A DNA stretch of 38,039 nt, from positions 1 through 38,039 of the forward strand of contig DAOWCP010000009.1 of the NCBI GenBank assembly GCA_030639495.1. Reading direction: 5' to 3'. This document shows, piece after piece, positions 1 to 7,328 of this stretch (the stretch's first letter is position 1; each line of letters starts with the position of its first letter). Position numbers and translations under genes: made by a program. This stretch comes from JAGLTN01 sp023135255 (GTDB lineage: Bacteria; Planctomycetota; Phycisphaerae; Sedimentisphaerales; Anaerobacaceae). The notes under the pieces are model-generated. The model was not told the origin of the DNA. It searched no databases and worked only from the letters and a program-made list of their open reading frames with translations.

Positions 1-86
1 AATGTCCGCGAATAAATCCGTAACTTGTTATTTTTAAGTTATTCACCCGCGGATAAACGAAAAAATTTAATTGAGATCAGTATAAT
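1..86 (+). repeat. 86-bp dispersed structured repeat, copy 1
   Basis: First of three gap-free copies of an 86-base intergenic element in this window; the others are 21231-21316 (+) and 26127-26212 (-). By hand count, copy 1 matches copy 2 at 75 of 86 positions and copy 3 at 72 of 86. It can fold: CCGCG at 6-10 pairs with CGCGG at 48-52, and an inner GTAACTT/AAGTTAT stem lies inside. It ends in TATAAT at 81-86, 44 bases before the hisH start, so it may act as, or sit next to, the hisH promoter. Any sequence further left is outside the window. Confidence 0.9.
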
Positions 87-129
87 TGCGTTTTTCAGCA
101 CAATAGTAAGGTTATCAGGGCTTTTTATA

Positions 130-750
130 ATGATTGTTATTATAGATTACGATGTTGGCAATGTTAAAAGTGTCTCTAATGCGTTTAGCTATCTTGGCTG
201 TGAAAACCAACTCAGCAGTGACCCTGAGGTTATCAGGGGGGCATCGGGGCTTGTTTTGCCGGGTGTAGCGGCTTTTGGTTATGCTGTCAATGCTCTCGGC
301 GGTCTTGGGGAAGTGGTCAAGAGTATTGCTCTTGCGGGTAAGCCTTTGCTGGGTATTTGTGTTGGATATCAGATGCTGTTCGAAAAAAGTTTCGAATATG
401 GCGAATTTGATGGGCTTGGTCTTATTAAAGGCCGCGTTATCGGACTGCCGAAAGATAAAACCGTGCCTCACATGGGATGGAATCTTGTGAAATTACCCGC
501 TGATATGGATCTGCTGAGAAACCTCGGTGCTGAAAAACATTTTTATTTTGCTCATTCTTTTTATGCTGATGTTAAGGATCCCCAGGCGAAAGTAGCTTAT
601 ACTGAGTACGGATTTGATCTGTCGGCATCTGTTCAGAAGGACAATATTTACGGCTGTCAGTTTCATCCTGAAAAGAGCGGACCGGCGGGCTTAAAAGTCC
701 TGCAAAACTTTGTAGACATTTGTAAGAAAGAAAATTGCGATGTTGACTAA
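130..750 (+). CDS. hisH: Imidazole glycerol phosphate synthase, glutaminase subunit HisH
   Basis: Class I glutamine amidotransferase subunit that hydrolyses glutamine and passes ammonia to HisF, for the fifth step of histidine biosynthesis in the cytoplasm. The 206-residue protein starting at 130 has the usual family length. It shows the full catalytic triad: Cys77 in GICVGYQ, and His179 and Glu181 in CQFHPEKS. The frame is open back to 25, but those upstream codons run through the 86-bp repeat; homology begins at MIVIIDYDVGN, and AGGG lies about ten bases before that ATG, so 130 is chosen. The 3' end overlaps hisF by 11 bases, implying translational coupling. No other his genes are in the window; they may lie to the left. 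Confidence 0.97.
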   Translation: MIVIIDYDVGNVKSVSNAFSYLGCENQLSSDPEVIRGASGLVLPGVAAFGYAVNALGGLGEVVKSIALAGKPLLGICVGYQMLFEKSFEYGEFDGLGLIKGRVIGLPKDKTVPHMGWNLVKLPADMDLLRNLGAEKHFYFAHSFYADVKDPQAKVAYTEYGFDLSASVQKDNIYGCQFHPEKSGPAGLKVLQNFVDICKKENCDVD

Positions 751-1504
751 AAGAATTATTCCATGTCTGGATGTAAAAGATAATCGTGTTGTTAAAGGTG
801 TAAATTTCCTGAATCTCAGAGATGCAGGCGATCCTGTTGAGCTTGGGAAAAGATACTCCGATATGGGTGCGGATGAACTTGTATTCCTCGATATAACCGC
901 GACTATCCGGTCAAGAAAAACGATCGTTGAGTTGGTTGAAAAAGTTGCGGAAAATGTGTTTATACCATTTACCGTTGGCGGCGGAATACAGACCGTTGAG
1001 CAGATGGATGATCTGCTTCGAAGCGGCGCCGAGAAAGTTTCGATGAATACCGCGGCTGTTAATAATCCTGAATTGCTTCGTGAAGGAGCAAAAAAATTCG
1101 GCAACCAGTGCATCGTCCTTGCAATAGATGCCCGCCGATCAAAAACCAGACCCGGCAAATGGCAGGTTTGTATTAAGGCCGGTTCTGAACCTACGGATAT
1201 CGATGTTGTCCAGTGGGCAGTAAAAGCTGAGCAACTCGGCGCAGGGGAGATACTGCTTACGAGTATGGATGCTGACGGCACCAAAGCGGGCTATGATAAT
1301 CAACTGAATAAGGCGGTCAGCTCAGCGGTTAATATTCCTGTTATTGCTTCGGGCGGGGCTGGTAACTGCGACCACCTCTACGACGCCATAGTCGATGGCG
1401 GCGCAGAAGCAGTATTGATGGCGTCTATTACGCACTTCGGCAATTACACCATAAATCAAATGAAAGAGTACCTTTCCGCGAAAGGCATACTGGTTAACCT
1501 GTAG
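740..1504 (+). CDS. hisF: Imidazole glycerol phosphate synthase, cyclase subunit HisF
   Basis: TIM-barrel cyclase that uses ammonia from HisH to convert PRFAR into imidazole glycerol phosphate and AICAR, linking histidine and purine synthesis. The 254-residue length is standard. The two catalytic aspartates are Asp11 (IIPCLDVKD) and Asp130 (VLAIDARR). Phosphate-binding glycine segments are visible (TVGGGIQT near 79-86, and IASGGAGN). The start ATG lies inside the end of hisH. Its 3' end overlaps the convergent acetyltransferase gene by 49 bases, and no terminator hairpin is seen there, so the two transcripts probably run into each other. Confidence 0.97.
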   Translation: MLTKRIIPCLDVKDNRVVKGVNFLNLRDAGDPVELGKRYSDMGADELVFLDITATIRSRKTIVELVEKVAENVFIPFTVGGGIQTVEQMDDLLRSGAEKVSMNTAAVNNPELLREGAKKFGNQCIVLAIDARRSKTRPGKWQVCIKAGSEPTDIDVVQWAVKAEQLGAGEILLTSMDADGTKAGYDNQLNKAVSSAVNIPVIASGGAGNCDHLYDAIVDGGAEAVLMASITHFGNYTINQMKEYLSAKGILVNL

Positions 1505-2082
1505 TTTTGTTCGCCTTGGCGGTAGTCTTCTTTGATGAGGCCATAGTTTTCGATGTCTTTATATTGGTCCCATTTTTTTATGTGGCCCTTGCTGGAGCCT
1601 TCGTGGCTCATACCGATCTTCCGCATAATACGTCCTGAAGCATTATTGCCTTTGAAGTGATGTGCGAATATGCGGTTGAGCCCAAGGTTCTCAAAGCCAT
1701 ATTCCAAAACCGCATGTGCAGCCTCGGTGCAGTAGCCTTTGCCCCAGTAGTCTTTACCAATCCAGTAGCCCATCTCTGCATGATCGTGTTCTTTGTTTAT
1801 CATAAGACCAATAGTGCCCAACAGGTTACCATTGTTGTTTTCAGTAATAGCAAAGACCACACTTTTACCTTCCGCGATGTCACCTTTGATACTCTTGATC
1901 CACTTTTCCGCAACACCAGCACCATAAGGATGTGGGATGCTCAGTGTAGTTGCAGCGATAGCCTTATCGCCGGCGAGAAACTGCACTACCGCTGCGTCAG
2001 CCTGCGTTAAAGGCCTTAGTATCAGCCTTTCAGTATCAATTATAGGCTCGTGTATTCTGTTGTCTTTCGCTGTAACATCCAT
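1456..2082 (-). CDS. GNAT-family N-acetyltransferase (RimJ/RimL-like)
   Basis: Acetyl-CoA-dependent N-acetyltransferase of the RimJ/RimL/SpeG-like GNAT branch. The 208-residue protein opens with the typical TERLILRPLTQADA segment and carries the acetyl-CoA pyrophosphate-binding motif in YWGKGYCTEA, followed by LGLNRIFAHHFKGN and an N-x-ASGRIMRKIGM segment, both usual in this branch. The substrate (a ribosomal protein N-terminus, an antibiotic or a small amine) cannot be told from sequence. The start at 2082 is supported by AGGCAGGA five bases upstream. A terminator and a small ORF with its own promoter lie just upstream (2120-2362), so the gene may be read only when that terminator is passed. 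The last 16 or so residues overlap hisF antisense and look less conserved. Confidence 0.88.
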   Translation of the reverse strand: MDVTAKDNRIHEPIIDTERLILRPLTQADAAVVQFLAGDKAIAATTLSIPHPYGAGVAEKWIKSIKGDIAEGKSVVFAITENNNGNLLGTIGLMINKEHDHAEMGYWIGKDYWGKGYCTEAAHAVLEYGFENLGLNRIFAHHFKGNNASGRIMRKIGMSHEGSSKGHIKKWDQYKDIENYGLIKEDYRQGEQNYRLTSMPFAERYSFI

Positions 2083-2128
2083 TTTTTCCTGCCTTAAAGA
2101 GAAAATAATTTAATCTCGTCTAAAAAAA

Positions 2129-2161
2129 AAGCCTTCCAGAGCTTTTGACCCTGGAAGGCTT
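2129..2161 (-). terminator. Strong intrinsic terminator, minus strand
   Basis: Perfect 11-bp stem AAGCCTTCCAG / CTGGAAGGCTT with an 11-base loop. On the minus strand it is followed by an unbroken T run (the A run at 2122-2130 on the plus strand). It lies 47 bases upstream of the acetyltransferase start and 31 bases downstream of the small ORF stop. It either ends the small transcript from 2357-2334 (and any read-through from clpB) or acts as an attenuator for the acetyltransferase gene. Confidence 0.9.
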
Positions 2162-2191
2162 ATAATATTTTTACAATATCTTAAAATCTTC

Positions 2192-2302
2192 TCAGGGCTT
2201 TTTCTCCTTATAATATGTTGTAGCCAATGAGCGCAAAGTAATATGACTGACCTGACAAAGGTCAACCATAATAAGATTAAATTGTCTGCTGTTATTTCTC
2301 AT
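2192..2302 (-). CDS. Possible 36-residue leader peptide or small RNA ORF
   Basis: ATG-to-TGA frame of 36 codons beginning MRNNSRQFNLIMVD and ending TYYKEKKP. No Shine-Dalgarno sequence is well placed (AGGAAAG lies about 20 bases upstream). The case for a real transcription unit is the context: a consensus-like promoter at 2334-2362 about 35 bases upstream and a strong terminator at 2129-2161 just downstream. A perfect 6-bp hairpin (TGACCT / AGGTCA, about 2249-2265) lies within the ORF. It could be a leader peptide controlling the acetyltransferase gene, a free small protein, or chance coding inside a small RNA. I do not recognise the peptide. Confidence 0.4.
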   Translation of the reverse strand: MRNNSRQFNLIMVDLCQVSHITLRSLATTYYKEKKP

Positions 2303-2333
2303 TAACAAAAACCCTGTAAAAATTCTTTCCTGC

Positions 2334-2362
2334 ATACTACACAAAACCGAATCTTAAGTCAA
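2334..2362 (-). promoter_or_regulatory. Sigma70-type promoter downstream of clpB
   Basis: On the minus strand, TTGACT (2362-2357), a 17-base spacer and TAGTAT (2339-2334). The spacing is ideal, with one mismatch to consensus in each hexamer. It begins 18 bases after the clpB stop codon and points toward the 36-codon ORF and terminator, so that unit can be transcribed independently of clpB. Confidence 0.65.
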
Positions 2363-2379
2363 GAATAAAATTGGAAAAT

Positions 2380-4968
2380 TTAATTTTCAAGCTTTTCGAA
2401 GTGGAATCTGTGGCCGTCACCGTCGATTTTTATTTTATCGCCTTTGGTAAATTTTCCGCTCAAAATTTCTGCTGCCAGTTTGTTTTCAAGTCTTTGCTGT
2501 ATAGTTCTTTTTAAAGGTCGAGCGCCAAAGGCAGCGTCGTAGCCCTCATCCATTATCTGTTTTCGTGCACCAGCAGTAAACTCAACTTGGATATTGTTGT
2601 CTTTAAGGCGGTCAGCGAGATAGTCAAGCTGGATATCGACGATCTTTAACAGATTGTCCTTGTTAAGCATGTGGAATACTATCACTTCATCGATCCTGTT
2701 AAGGAATTCAGGTTTGAAAGTCTGCTTTAATTCGTCTTTGACGTGTGCTTCTATTTCCCAGTCTGCGCCGCTATCTTCGGTTATTTCCTGTATTTTTTGG
2801 CTGGCTATATTGCTGGTCATGATGATAACTGTATTTGTAAAGTTTACAGTTCTTCCTTGGCCATCGGTTAATCTGCCGTCATCGAAAACCTGCAAAAGAA
2901 CATTAAAGACATCGATATGAGCTTTTTCGATCTCATCCAAGAGTACAACAGAGTAGGGCTTTCTGCGGACAGCTTCGGTTAGTCTGCCTCCTTCTTCATA
3001 GCCTACATAGCCTGGAGGTGCGCCTATAAGCCTGGCAACTGAGTGAGGCTCCATGAACTCGCTCATGTCAATACGAACCATTGCATTGGGATCATTGAAA
3101 AGGAAATCGGCTAACGCTTTGGTCAGCTCGGTTTTGCCTACGCCGGTAGGACCAAGAAACAGGAATGTTCCTATGGGCTTGTTTGCATCGGACAAACCTG
3201 CCCTGCTTCTTCTGACCGCATTACATAAAGCTGAAACAGCTTCTTTTTGCCCAACTACGGTTTTCTGTATTTCGTTTTCCATAAGCAGCAGCTTTTCACG
3301 TTCACTGCTGAGGAGCTTTGATACCGGAATATGCGTCCATTTTGAAACGACTTGAGCAATGTGTTCCTCTGTTACTTCGTTTTGGATGATCTTGGATTTG
3401 TCACTTTCGGCAAGCTCAGTTTCTTTTTCCTGGAGTTCTTTTTTTAGTTCAGCAATTGTGCCGTATTTCAGCCTTGCAGCTGTTTCAAGCTGACCCTTAC
3501 GCTGCGCCTGTTCGAATTGAGTCTGAGCATCTTCGATCTTTTCTTTTAGATGCTTTATCTTATCGATGTCACCTCTATCTTTTTCCCAAAGCGTTGTCAG
3601 TTCTTTATCCTGTTTTTTCAAATCAACAAGTTGTTTTTTCGCATCTTCAAGCCTTTTTTTGCTCGCTTTGTCGCTTTCTTTTTTCAGGGCTTCACATTCA
3701 ATTTCGAGCTGAATGCTTTTTCTTCGTATATCGTCAAGTTCTGCCGGCAATGAGTCATTTTCGATTCTAAGTTTTGACGCTGCCTCATCGACCAGATCGA
3801 TAGCCTTATCGGGAAGCCATCTGTCTGCGATATATCTGTTGGAAAGTGTGGCGGCTGAGACAAGTGCAGAATCAGTGATTCTAACGCCATGATGCATGTC
3901 GTAGCGGTCTTTGAGGCCCCTTAATATTGCAATCGTTTCTTCTACAGTTGGCGGTTCAACAAGAATCTGCTGGAACCGTCTTTCCAAGGCCGCGTCTTTT
4001 TCCACGTGTTTGCGGTATTCGTCAATAGTTGTTGCGCCGATGCACCTTAATTCACCTCTTGCAAGCGAAGGCTTCAATAAGTTGCCCGCATCAACAGCAC
4101 CTTCAGCTTTGCCGGCACCGACGACAGTGTGAAGCTCATCAATAAATAATATGATCTGTCCTTCGGCAGCGATGACTTCTTTAAGTACCGCTTTTAGTCT
4201 GTCCTCAAACTCGCCACGGAATTTTGTACCAGCGATCAATGATCCCATATCAAGAGCTATTACCCTTTTATTCTTCAGACATGCAGGTACATCGCCTGCG
4301 ACTATTCTTTGTGCGAGTCCTTCCACGATGGCGGTTTTGCCTACTCCTGGTTCACCTATCAGAACGGGGTTGTTCTTTGTTCTGCGGTTGAGAACCTGCA
4401 TACATCTTCTGATTTCTTCATCTCTTCCGATGACAGGGTCGAGCTTACCAGCTCTTGCCATTTCGAGAAGGTCGATGCCGTATCTTTCCAGTGCTTTGTA
4501 TTTTTCTTCCGGGTTGGCGTCCGTGATCTTTTCATCGCCCCTGATATTTTTTAATGCTTTTTTTATCTGGTTAGCGTCAACCGAGTTAAGCCTGAGTATC
4601 TCTTTTGCATCGCTTTGGACCGTTGCCATAGACAACAATAAGTGTTCAACACTGAGGTATTCATCGCCCATTTTATCTGCCTGGTTTTGAGCATCCAGCA
4701 CTACCTGGTTTATTGATGGGTCGGGCATAATCTGACCTGTGCTTTGGCCCTTGGCAAGCCTTGACAATTCGCTTTCGGTTATGCTCTTTATCTGTGTGAT
4801 ATTTGCACCGATTTTTTTAAGTATCATAATCCCCACACCCTGGTCATCATCGCAAATGGCTTTTAGCAAATGCAAAGCCGACAGGACGGTATGCGATTTT
4901 GCCATGGCGATCTGCTGTGCTGTTGCCAGTGCTTCCTGTGCTTTCAAAGTAAATTTATCAAATTTCAT
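2380..4968 (-). CDS. clpB: ATP-dependent disaggregase ClpB
   Basis: Hsp100 AAA+ chaperone that, with DnaK, extracts polypeptides from aggregates by threading them through a hexameric pore in the cytoplasm. From the chosen start the protein has 862 residues, close to the family norm (857 in E. coli). Domains in order: N domain (1-145) beginning MKFDKFTLKAQEAL; first ATPase with Walker A GEPGVGKT near 203; long coiled-coil middle domain (about 400-540) rich in Lys/Glu; second ATPase with GPTGVGKT near 604 and pore loop GYVGYEEGG. The middle domain separates it from ClpA/ClpC. The frame is open 18 codons further upstream, but AGGAAGG sits eight bases before the ATG at 4968, which also fits the family start. 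No CIRCE element was found upstream. Confidence 0.97.
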   Translation of the reverse strand: MKFDKFTLKAQEALATAQQIAMAKSHTVLSALHLLKAICDDDQGVGIMILKKIGANITQIKSITESELSRLAKGQSTGQIMPDPSINQVVLDAQNQADKMGDEYLSVEHLLLSMATVQSDAKEILRLNSVDANQIKKALKNIRGDEKITDANPEEKYKALERYGIDLLEMARAGKLDPVIGRDEEIRRCMQVLNRRTKNNPVLIGEPGVGKTAIVEGLAQRIVAGDVPACLKNKRVIALDMGSLIAGTKFRGEFEDRLKAVLKEVIAAEGQIILFIDELHTVVGAGKAEGAVDAGNLLKPSLARGELRCIGATTIDEYRKHVEKDAALERRFQQILVEPPTVEETIAILRGLKDRYDMHHGVRITDSALVSAATLSNRYIADRWLPDKAIDLVDEAASKLRIENDSLPAELDDIRRKSIQLEIECEALKKESDKASKKRLEDAKKQLVDLKKQDKELTTLWEKDRGDIDKIKHLKEKIEDAQTQFEQAQRKGQLETAARLKYGTIAELKKELQEKETELAESDKSKIIQNEVTEEHIAQVVSKWTHIPVSKLLSSEREKLLLMENEIQKTVVGQKEAVSALCNAVRRSRAGLSDANKPIGTFLFLGPTGVGKTELTKALADFLFNDPNAMVRIDMSEFMEPHSVARLIGAPPGYVGYEEGGRLTEAVRRKPYSVVLLDEIEKAHIDVFNVLLQVFDDGRLTDGQGRTVNFTNTVIIMTSNIASQKIQEITEDSGADWEIEAHVKDELKQTFKPEFLNRIDEVIVFHMLNKDNLLKIVDIQLDYLADRLKDNNIQVEFTAGARKQIMDEGYDAAFGARPLKRTIQQRLENKLAAEILSGKFTKGDKIKIDGDGHRFHFEKLEN

Positions 4969-5402
4969 TAAAAAATCCTTCCTGTCTGTTTTTAAATAAT
5001 CAGACTTATTTAAACTGTGCAAAAGCTGTGCCTAAATTGGGTGCAATACACAACTCTGTTTGTGGCAGGCACTTATGAGATAGCTTGCGATTTTTTTATT
5101 ATGTCACTTTGGCAGTTCCTGTGTATTTACGCATATTTACAGTTTTGGGGTTATTTTTGAGAAAGTGGTCAAAAAAAGCATTTTAAGCTTAAAAAAAGGG
5201 TTTTATAGACTATTTTACTTAGTTAATAGAAAATTACGTAAAATTACTGGTTATTTGTAAGTATATGAATTATATTTCAAATTGATGTGGTTTGGAAAGA
5301 GATGTGGTTGGTTAAAGCGTTCTGTTGATGTGTGTTCATTTCTCTCTCATCGTTTGATTTTACATAATCTCACATCGTATATTTTTTATGTCGGCAGGAA
5401 TT
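4969..5402. other. Divergent intergenic region clpB / sensor kinase
   Basis: AT-rich 434-base gap between the divergently read clpB and sensor kinase genes. It should hold both promoters. I see a candidate for the kinase (5354-5383) but no convincing promoter for clpB, no CIRCE inverted repeat and no sigma32 consensus. No RNA gene or convincing small ORF was recognised. Confidence 0.6.
5354..5383 (+). promoter_or_regulatory. Candidate promoter of the sensor kinase gene
   Basis: TTGATT at 5354-5359, an 18-base spacer and TATATT at 5378-5383. Initiation would fall near 5390, after the first in-frame ATG (5388) and before the second (5403), which supports 5403 as the translation start. Confidence 0.45.
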
Positions 5403-7007
5403 ATGAATTATTTTGCCCTAAAAAAAATATTAACAATCAGCATTGTTATTTGTGCCGTTATTTTTTCTAACAGCAGCGGTAAAGAGCGGCGAAAACTCAT
5501 TGCAGCAAGTGATGACAGTTACCCTCCTTATGAATTTATAGATAAGAAAGGTCAAGCAGCTGGTTTCAATGTCGAACTTATCCGGGCAGTGACAGAAGCT
5601 ATGGAATTGGATATTGATTTAAGGCTTGATACCTGGGCAAAGGTTCGCGAATCCCTCGAAACAGGTGAGGTTGATGTGATAAGCGGGATGTACAAATCTG
5701 CTGCAAGAGATGAGAAAGTTGATTTTTCGACGCCTCATATTATGGTTTCTTATTCCATGTTTTTTCGATATGGGTCTGATATAAAATCTGTAGCAGATTT
5801 AGAAGGCAAAGAAATACTGCTGCAAAAAGGTGATATTTCTCATGATATAATGCTTCAGGATTCTGTTTCCAAAACAATCATTGAAGTAGAAAATCCGGAA
5901 GATGCTATTGAACTTTTATCTTCAGGCCATTACGACTGCGCTGTTTTGCCCTACACGACCGGGTTATATTTTATAAACCAGAAAAACATTACTAATTTAA
6001 ATATTATCGATCATCCTATAGAGCCAAAGCAATATTGTTTCGCGGTCAGAGAAGGTGATTTGGAACTTTTAATGTTATTAAACGAGGGTCTTAACAGGGT
6101 AAGGCAGTCAGGTGTTTATGACCGGATATATGACAAGTGGTTTAATATGCTTGAGCGTCAATATCAGATGAGATATGTTGCGAAGTATGCAGTATGGATA
6201 TTGTTGCCGATGTTGTTTTTAATATTGGTAATTTTAGCATGGAACTGGTCACTTAAAAAAAATGTTAAAACAAAAACAGCTCTGTTAAATAATGAATTGG
6301 ATGAGCATAAAAAGGATAAGGTAAAACTGCTTGAATACCAGAAATGTTTGAAGTCTCTGGTCTCCGGGTTAGTGTTAACAGAAGAACACGAAAAGAAAAA
6401 GTTTGCAAATACGTTGCATGATCGCATTACTCAGCCTTTGATTGTTTTTAAATTCAATCTCCAGATGTTGAAGAAAACATTGTCGGATGATGAGGCTGCG
6501 GAATCGATAGATAAGGTTTGTGATTCTATCAGCAAGACAATTGAAGATGCTCAAATTTTATCTTATAATACGAGCAGTCCCATTTTACATGAGTTGAGCC
6601 TTGGTAAAGCAGTGAGAGAATTTATAACAAAAAATGTAACCCCTGCGGGTATCAAAGCAACTGTACAAGATGAAGGGGTAGACAATAAAATTGATGCTAA
6701 TATCAAAATGCTTCTTTTCCGTGATGTTAAAGAACTGCTTAACAATGTTGTCAAACATTCCAAAGCCAAAAGCGTAGCAGTGAATATTCGCAAAGGCAAT
6801 TCCCATATTTATTTAACAGTTAAAGATGACGGAGTGGGTTTTGACTACAAAGAAGTCTTCCCACCTAAAAGTGAGAAAAAGGGGATGGGGCTATTTGGTA
6901 TTCGTGAAAAGATAGAATATTTTGGAGGCTCAATGCAGGTAGAATCCAAAATTGGTGAGGGAACTGTGATAACTCTCAAAAAGCCTTTAAAGCTGCCGGA
7001 TAAGTAA
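5403..7007 (+). CDS. Sensor histidine kinase with periplasmic solute-binding input domain
   Basis: Hybrid receptor kinase. From the start at 5403 (534 residues) it has an N-terminal hydrophobic signal or anchor (about 5-25), a periplasmic amino-acid-type solute-binding domain (SBP_bac_3, about 32-250) with DDSYPPYEFIDKKG and GEVDVISGMY, a transmembrane helix (about 260-283), a short coiled coil, a HisKA_3 dimerisation domain with the phospho-acceptor His339 in TLHDRITQPL, and a HATPase_c domain with N box LLNNVVKHSKA and G box DDGVGF. This is NarL-type (HPK7) kinase architecture, normally paired with a LuxR-type response regulator, but none is encoded nearby, so it is an orphan. The ligand is probably an amino acid or small organic solute, which is inference from the fold. 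GGCAGGAATT precedes the ATG at short spacing; 5388 is the alternative start. Confidence 0.9.
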   Translation: MNYFALKKILTISIVICAVIFSNSSGKERRKLIAASDDSYPPYEFIDKKGQAAGFNVELIRAVTEAMELDIDLRLDTWAKVRESLETGEVDVISGMYKSAARDEKVDFSTPHIMVSYSMFFRYGSDIKSVADLEGKEILLQKGDISHDIMLQDSVSKTIIEVENPEDAIELLSSGHYDCAVLPYTTGLYFINQKNITNLNIIDHPIEPKQYCFAVREGDLELLMLLNEGLNRVRQSGVYDRIYDKWFNMLERQYQMRYVAKYAVWILLPMLFLILVILAWNWSLKKNVKTKTALLNNELDEHKKDKVKLLEYQKCLKSLVSGLVLTEEHEKKKFANTLHDRITQPLIVFKFNLQMLKKTLSDDEAAESIDKVCDSISKTIEDAQILSYNTSSPILHELSLGKAVREFITKNVTPAGIKATVQDEGVDNKIDANIKMLLFRDVKELLNNVVKHSKAKSVAVNIRKGNSHIYLTVKDDGVGFDYKEVFPPKSEKKGMGLFGIREKIEYFGGSMQVESKIGEGTVITLKKPLKLPDK

Positions 7008-7144
7008 CGACTATCTGAACCGCAAAGCAGCATCGTATTTCATAATTGCATACAAATCCGTTTTTATCTTGATTGTGATTCAAATAAGAAAGCATTTGCA
7101 TTCCAGCTTTAGCTGAGCTATATTATTGATTGTTATATTTTCGG

Positions 7145-7218
7145 GCGCCCGTAGCTCAATTGGACAGAGTCGCGGACTTCGAATCCGAAGGTTGCAGGTT
7201 CGAGTCCTGCCGGGCGTG
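7145..7218 (+). tRNA. tRNA-Arg (anticodon TCG)
   Basis: A 74-base cloverleaf. Acceptor GCGCCCG (7145-7151) pairs with CGGGCGT (7211-7217, one G-T wobble), followed by discriminator G. The D arm is GCTC/GAGT, the anticodon loop CTTCGAA gives anticodon TCG reading CGA, and the T arm is GCAGG/CCTGC with loop TTCGAGT. The anticodon stem GCGGA/TCCGA has a G-A apposition at its outer pair. The 3' CCA is not encoded. It stands alone on the plus strand next to a GC-richer block. Confidence 0.95.
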
Positions 7219-7220
7219 TT

Positions 7221-7264
7221 GCTATAACTTCTTGTAAAGTGTTGGCATTGCAAGTTGTTATAGC
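7221..7264 (+). terminator. Hairpin after tRNA-Arg, possible terminator
   Basis: GCTATAAC (7221-7228) pairs with GTTATAGC (7257-7264). After a 2x2 internal loop, CTTG (7231-7234) pairs with CAAG (7251-7254). A short T4 follows at 7265-7268. It starts two bases after the tRNA, so it may end the tRNA transcript; the weak T tract keeps confidence modest. Confidence 0.45.
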
Positions 7265-7328
7265 TTTTGCATCGGCTTTGCTGTCATTAGTTCCAGTCTT
7301 TTTCTGCTGCATATTTTCAGGCAATAAG

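Noticed and set aside
25..129. N-terminal extension of hisH by 35 codons
   Set aside because: It translates the 86-bp repeat and would place an alien segment before the conserved HisH start.
4151..4690. 179-codon plus-strand ORF
   Set aside because: It lies fully inside clpB on the opposite strand and shows no domain or ribosome site; it is a shadow of the clpB codon pattern.
4969..5280. CIRCE or sigma32 heat-shock element before clpB
   Set aside because: No TTAGCACTC/GAGTGCTAA-like inverted repeat and no CTTGAA/CCCCAT spacing was found.
7133..7324. Minus-strand ORF of 63 codons containing ATFGFEVRDSVQLSYG
   Set aside because: It is the antisense of the tRNA-Arg gene, a well-known type of spurious protein prediction.
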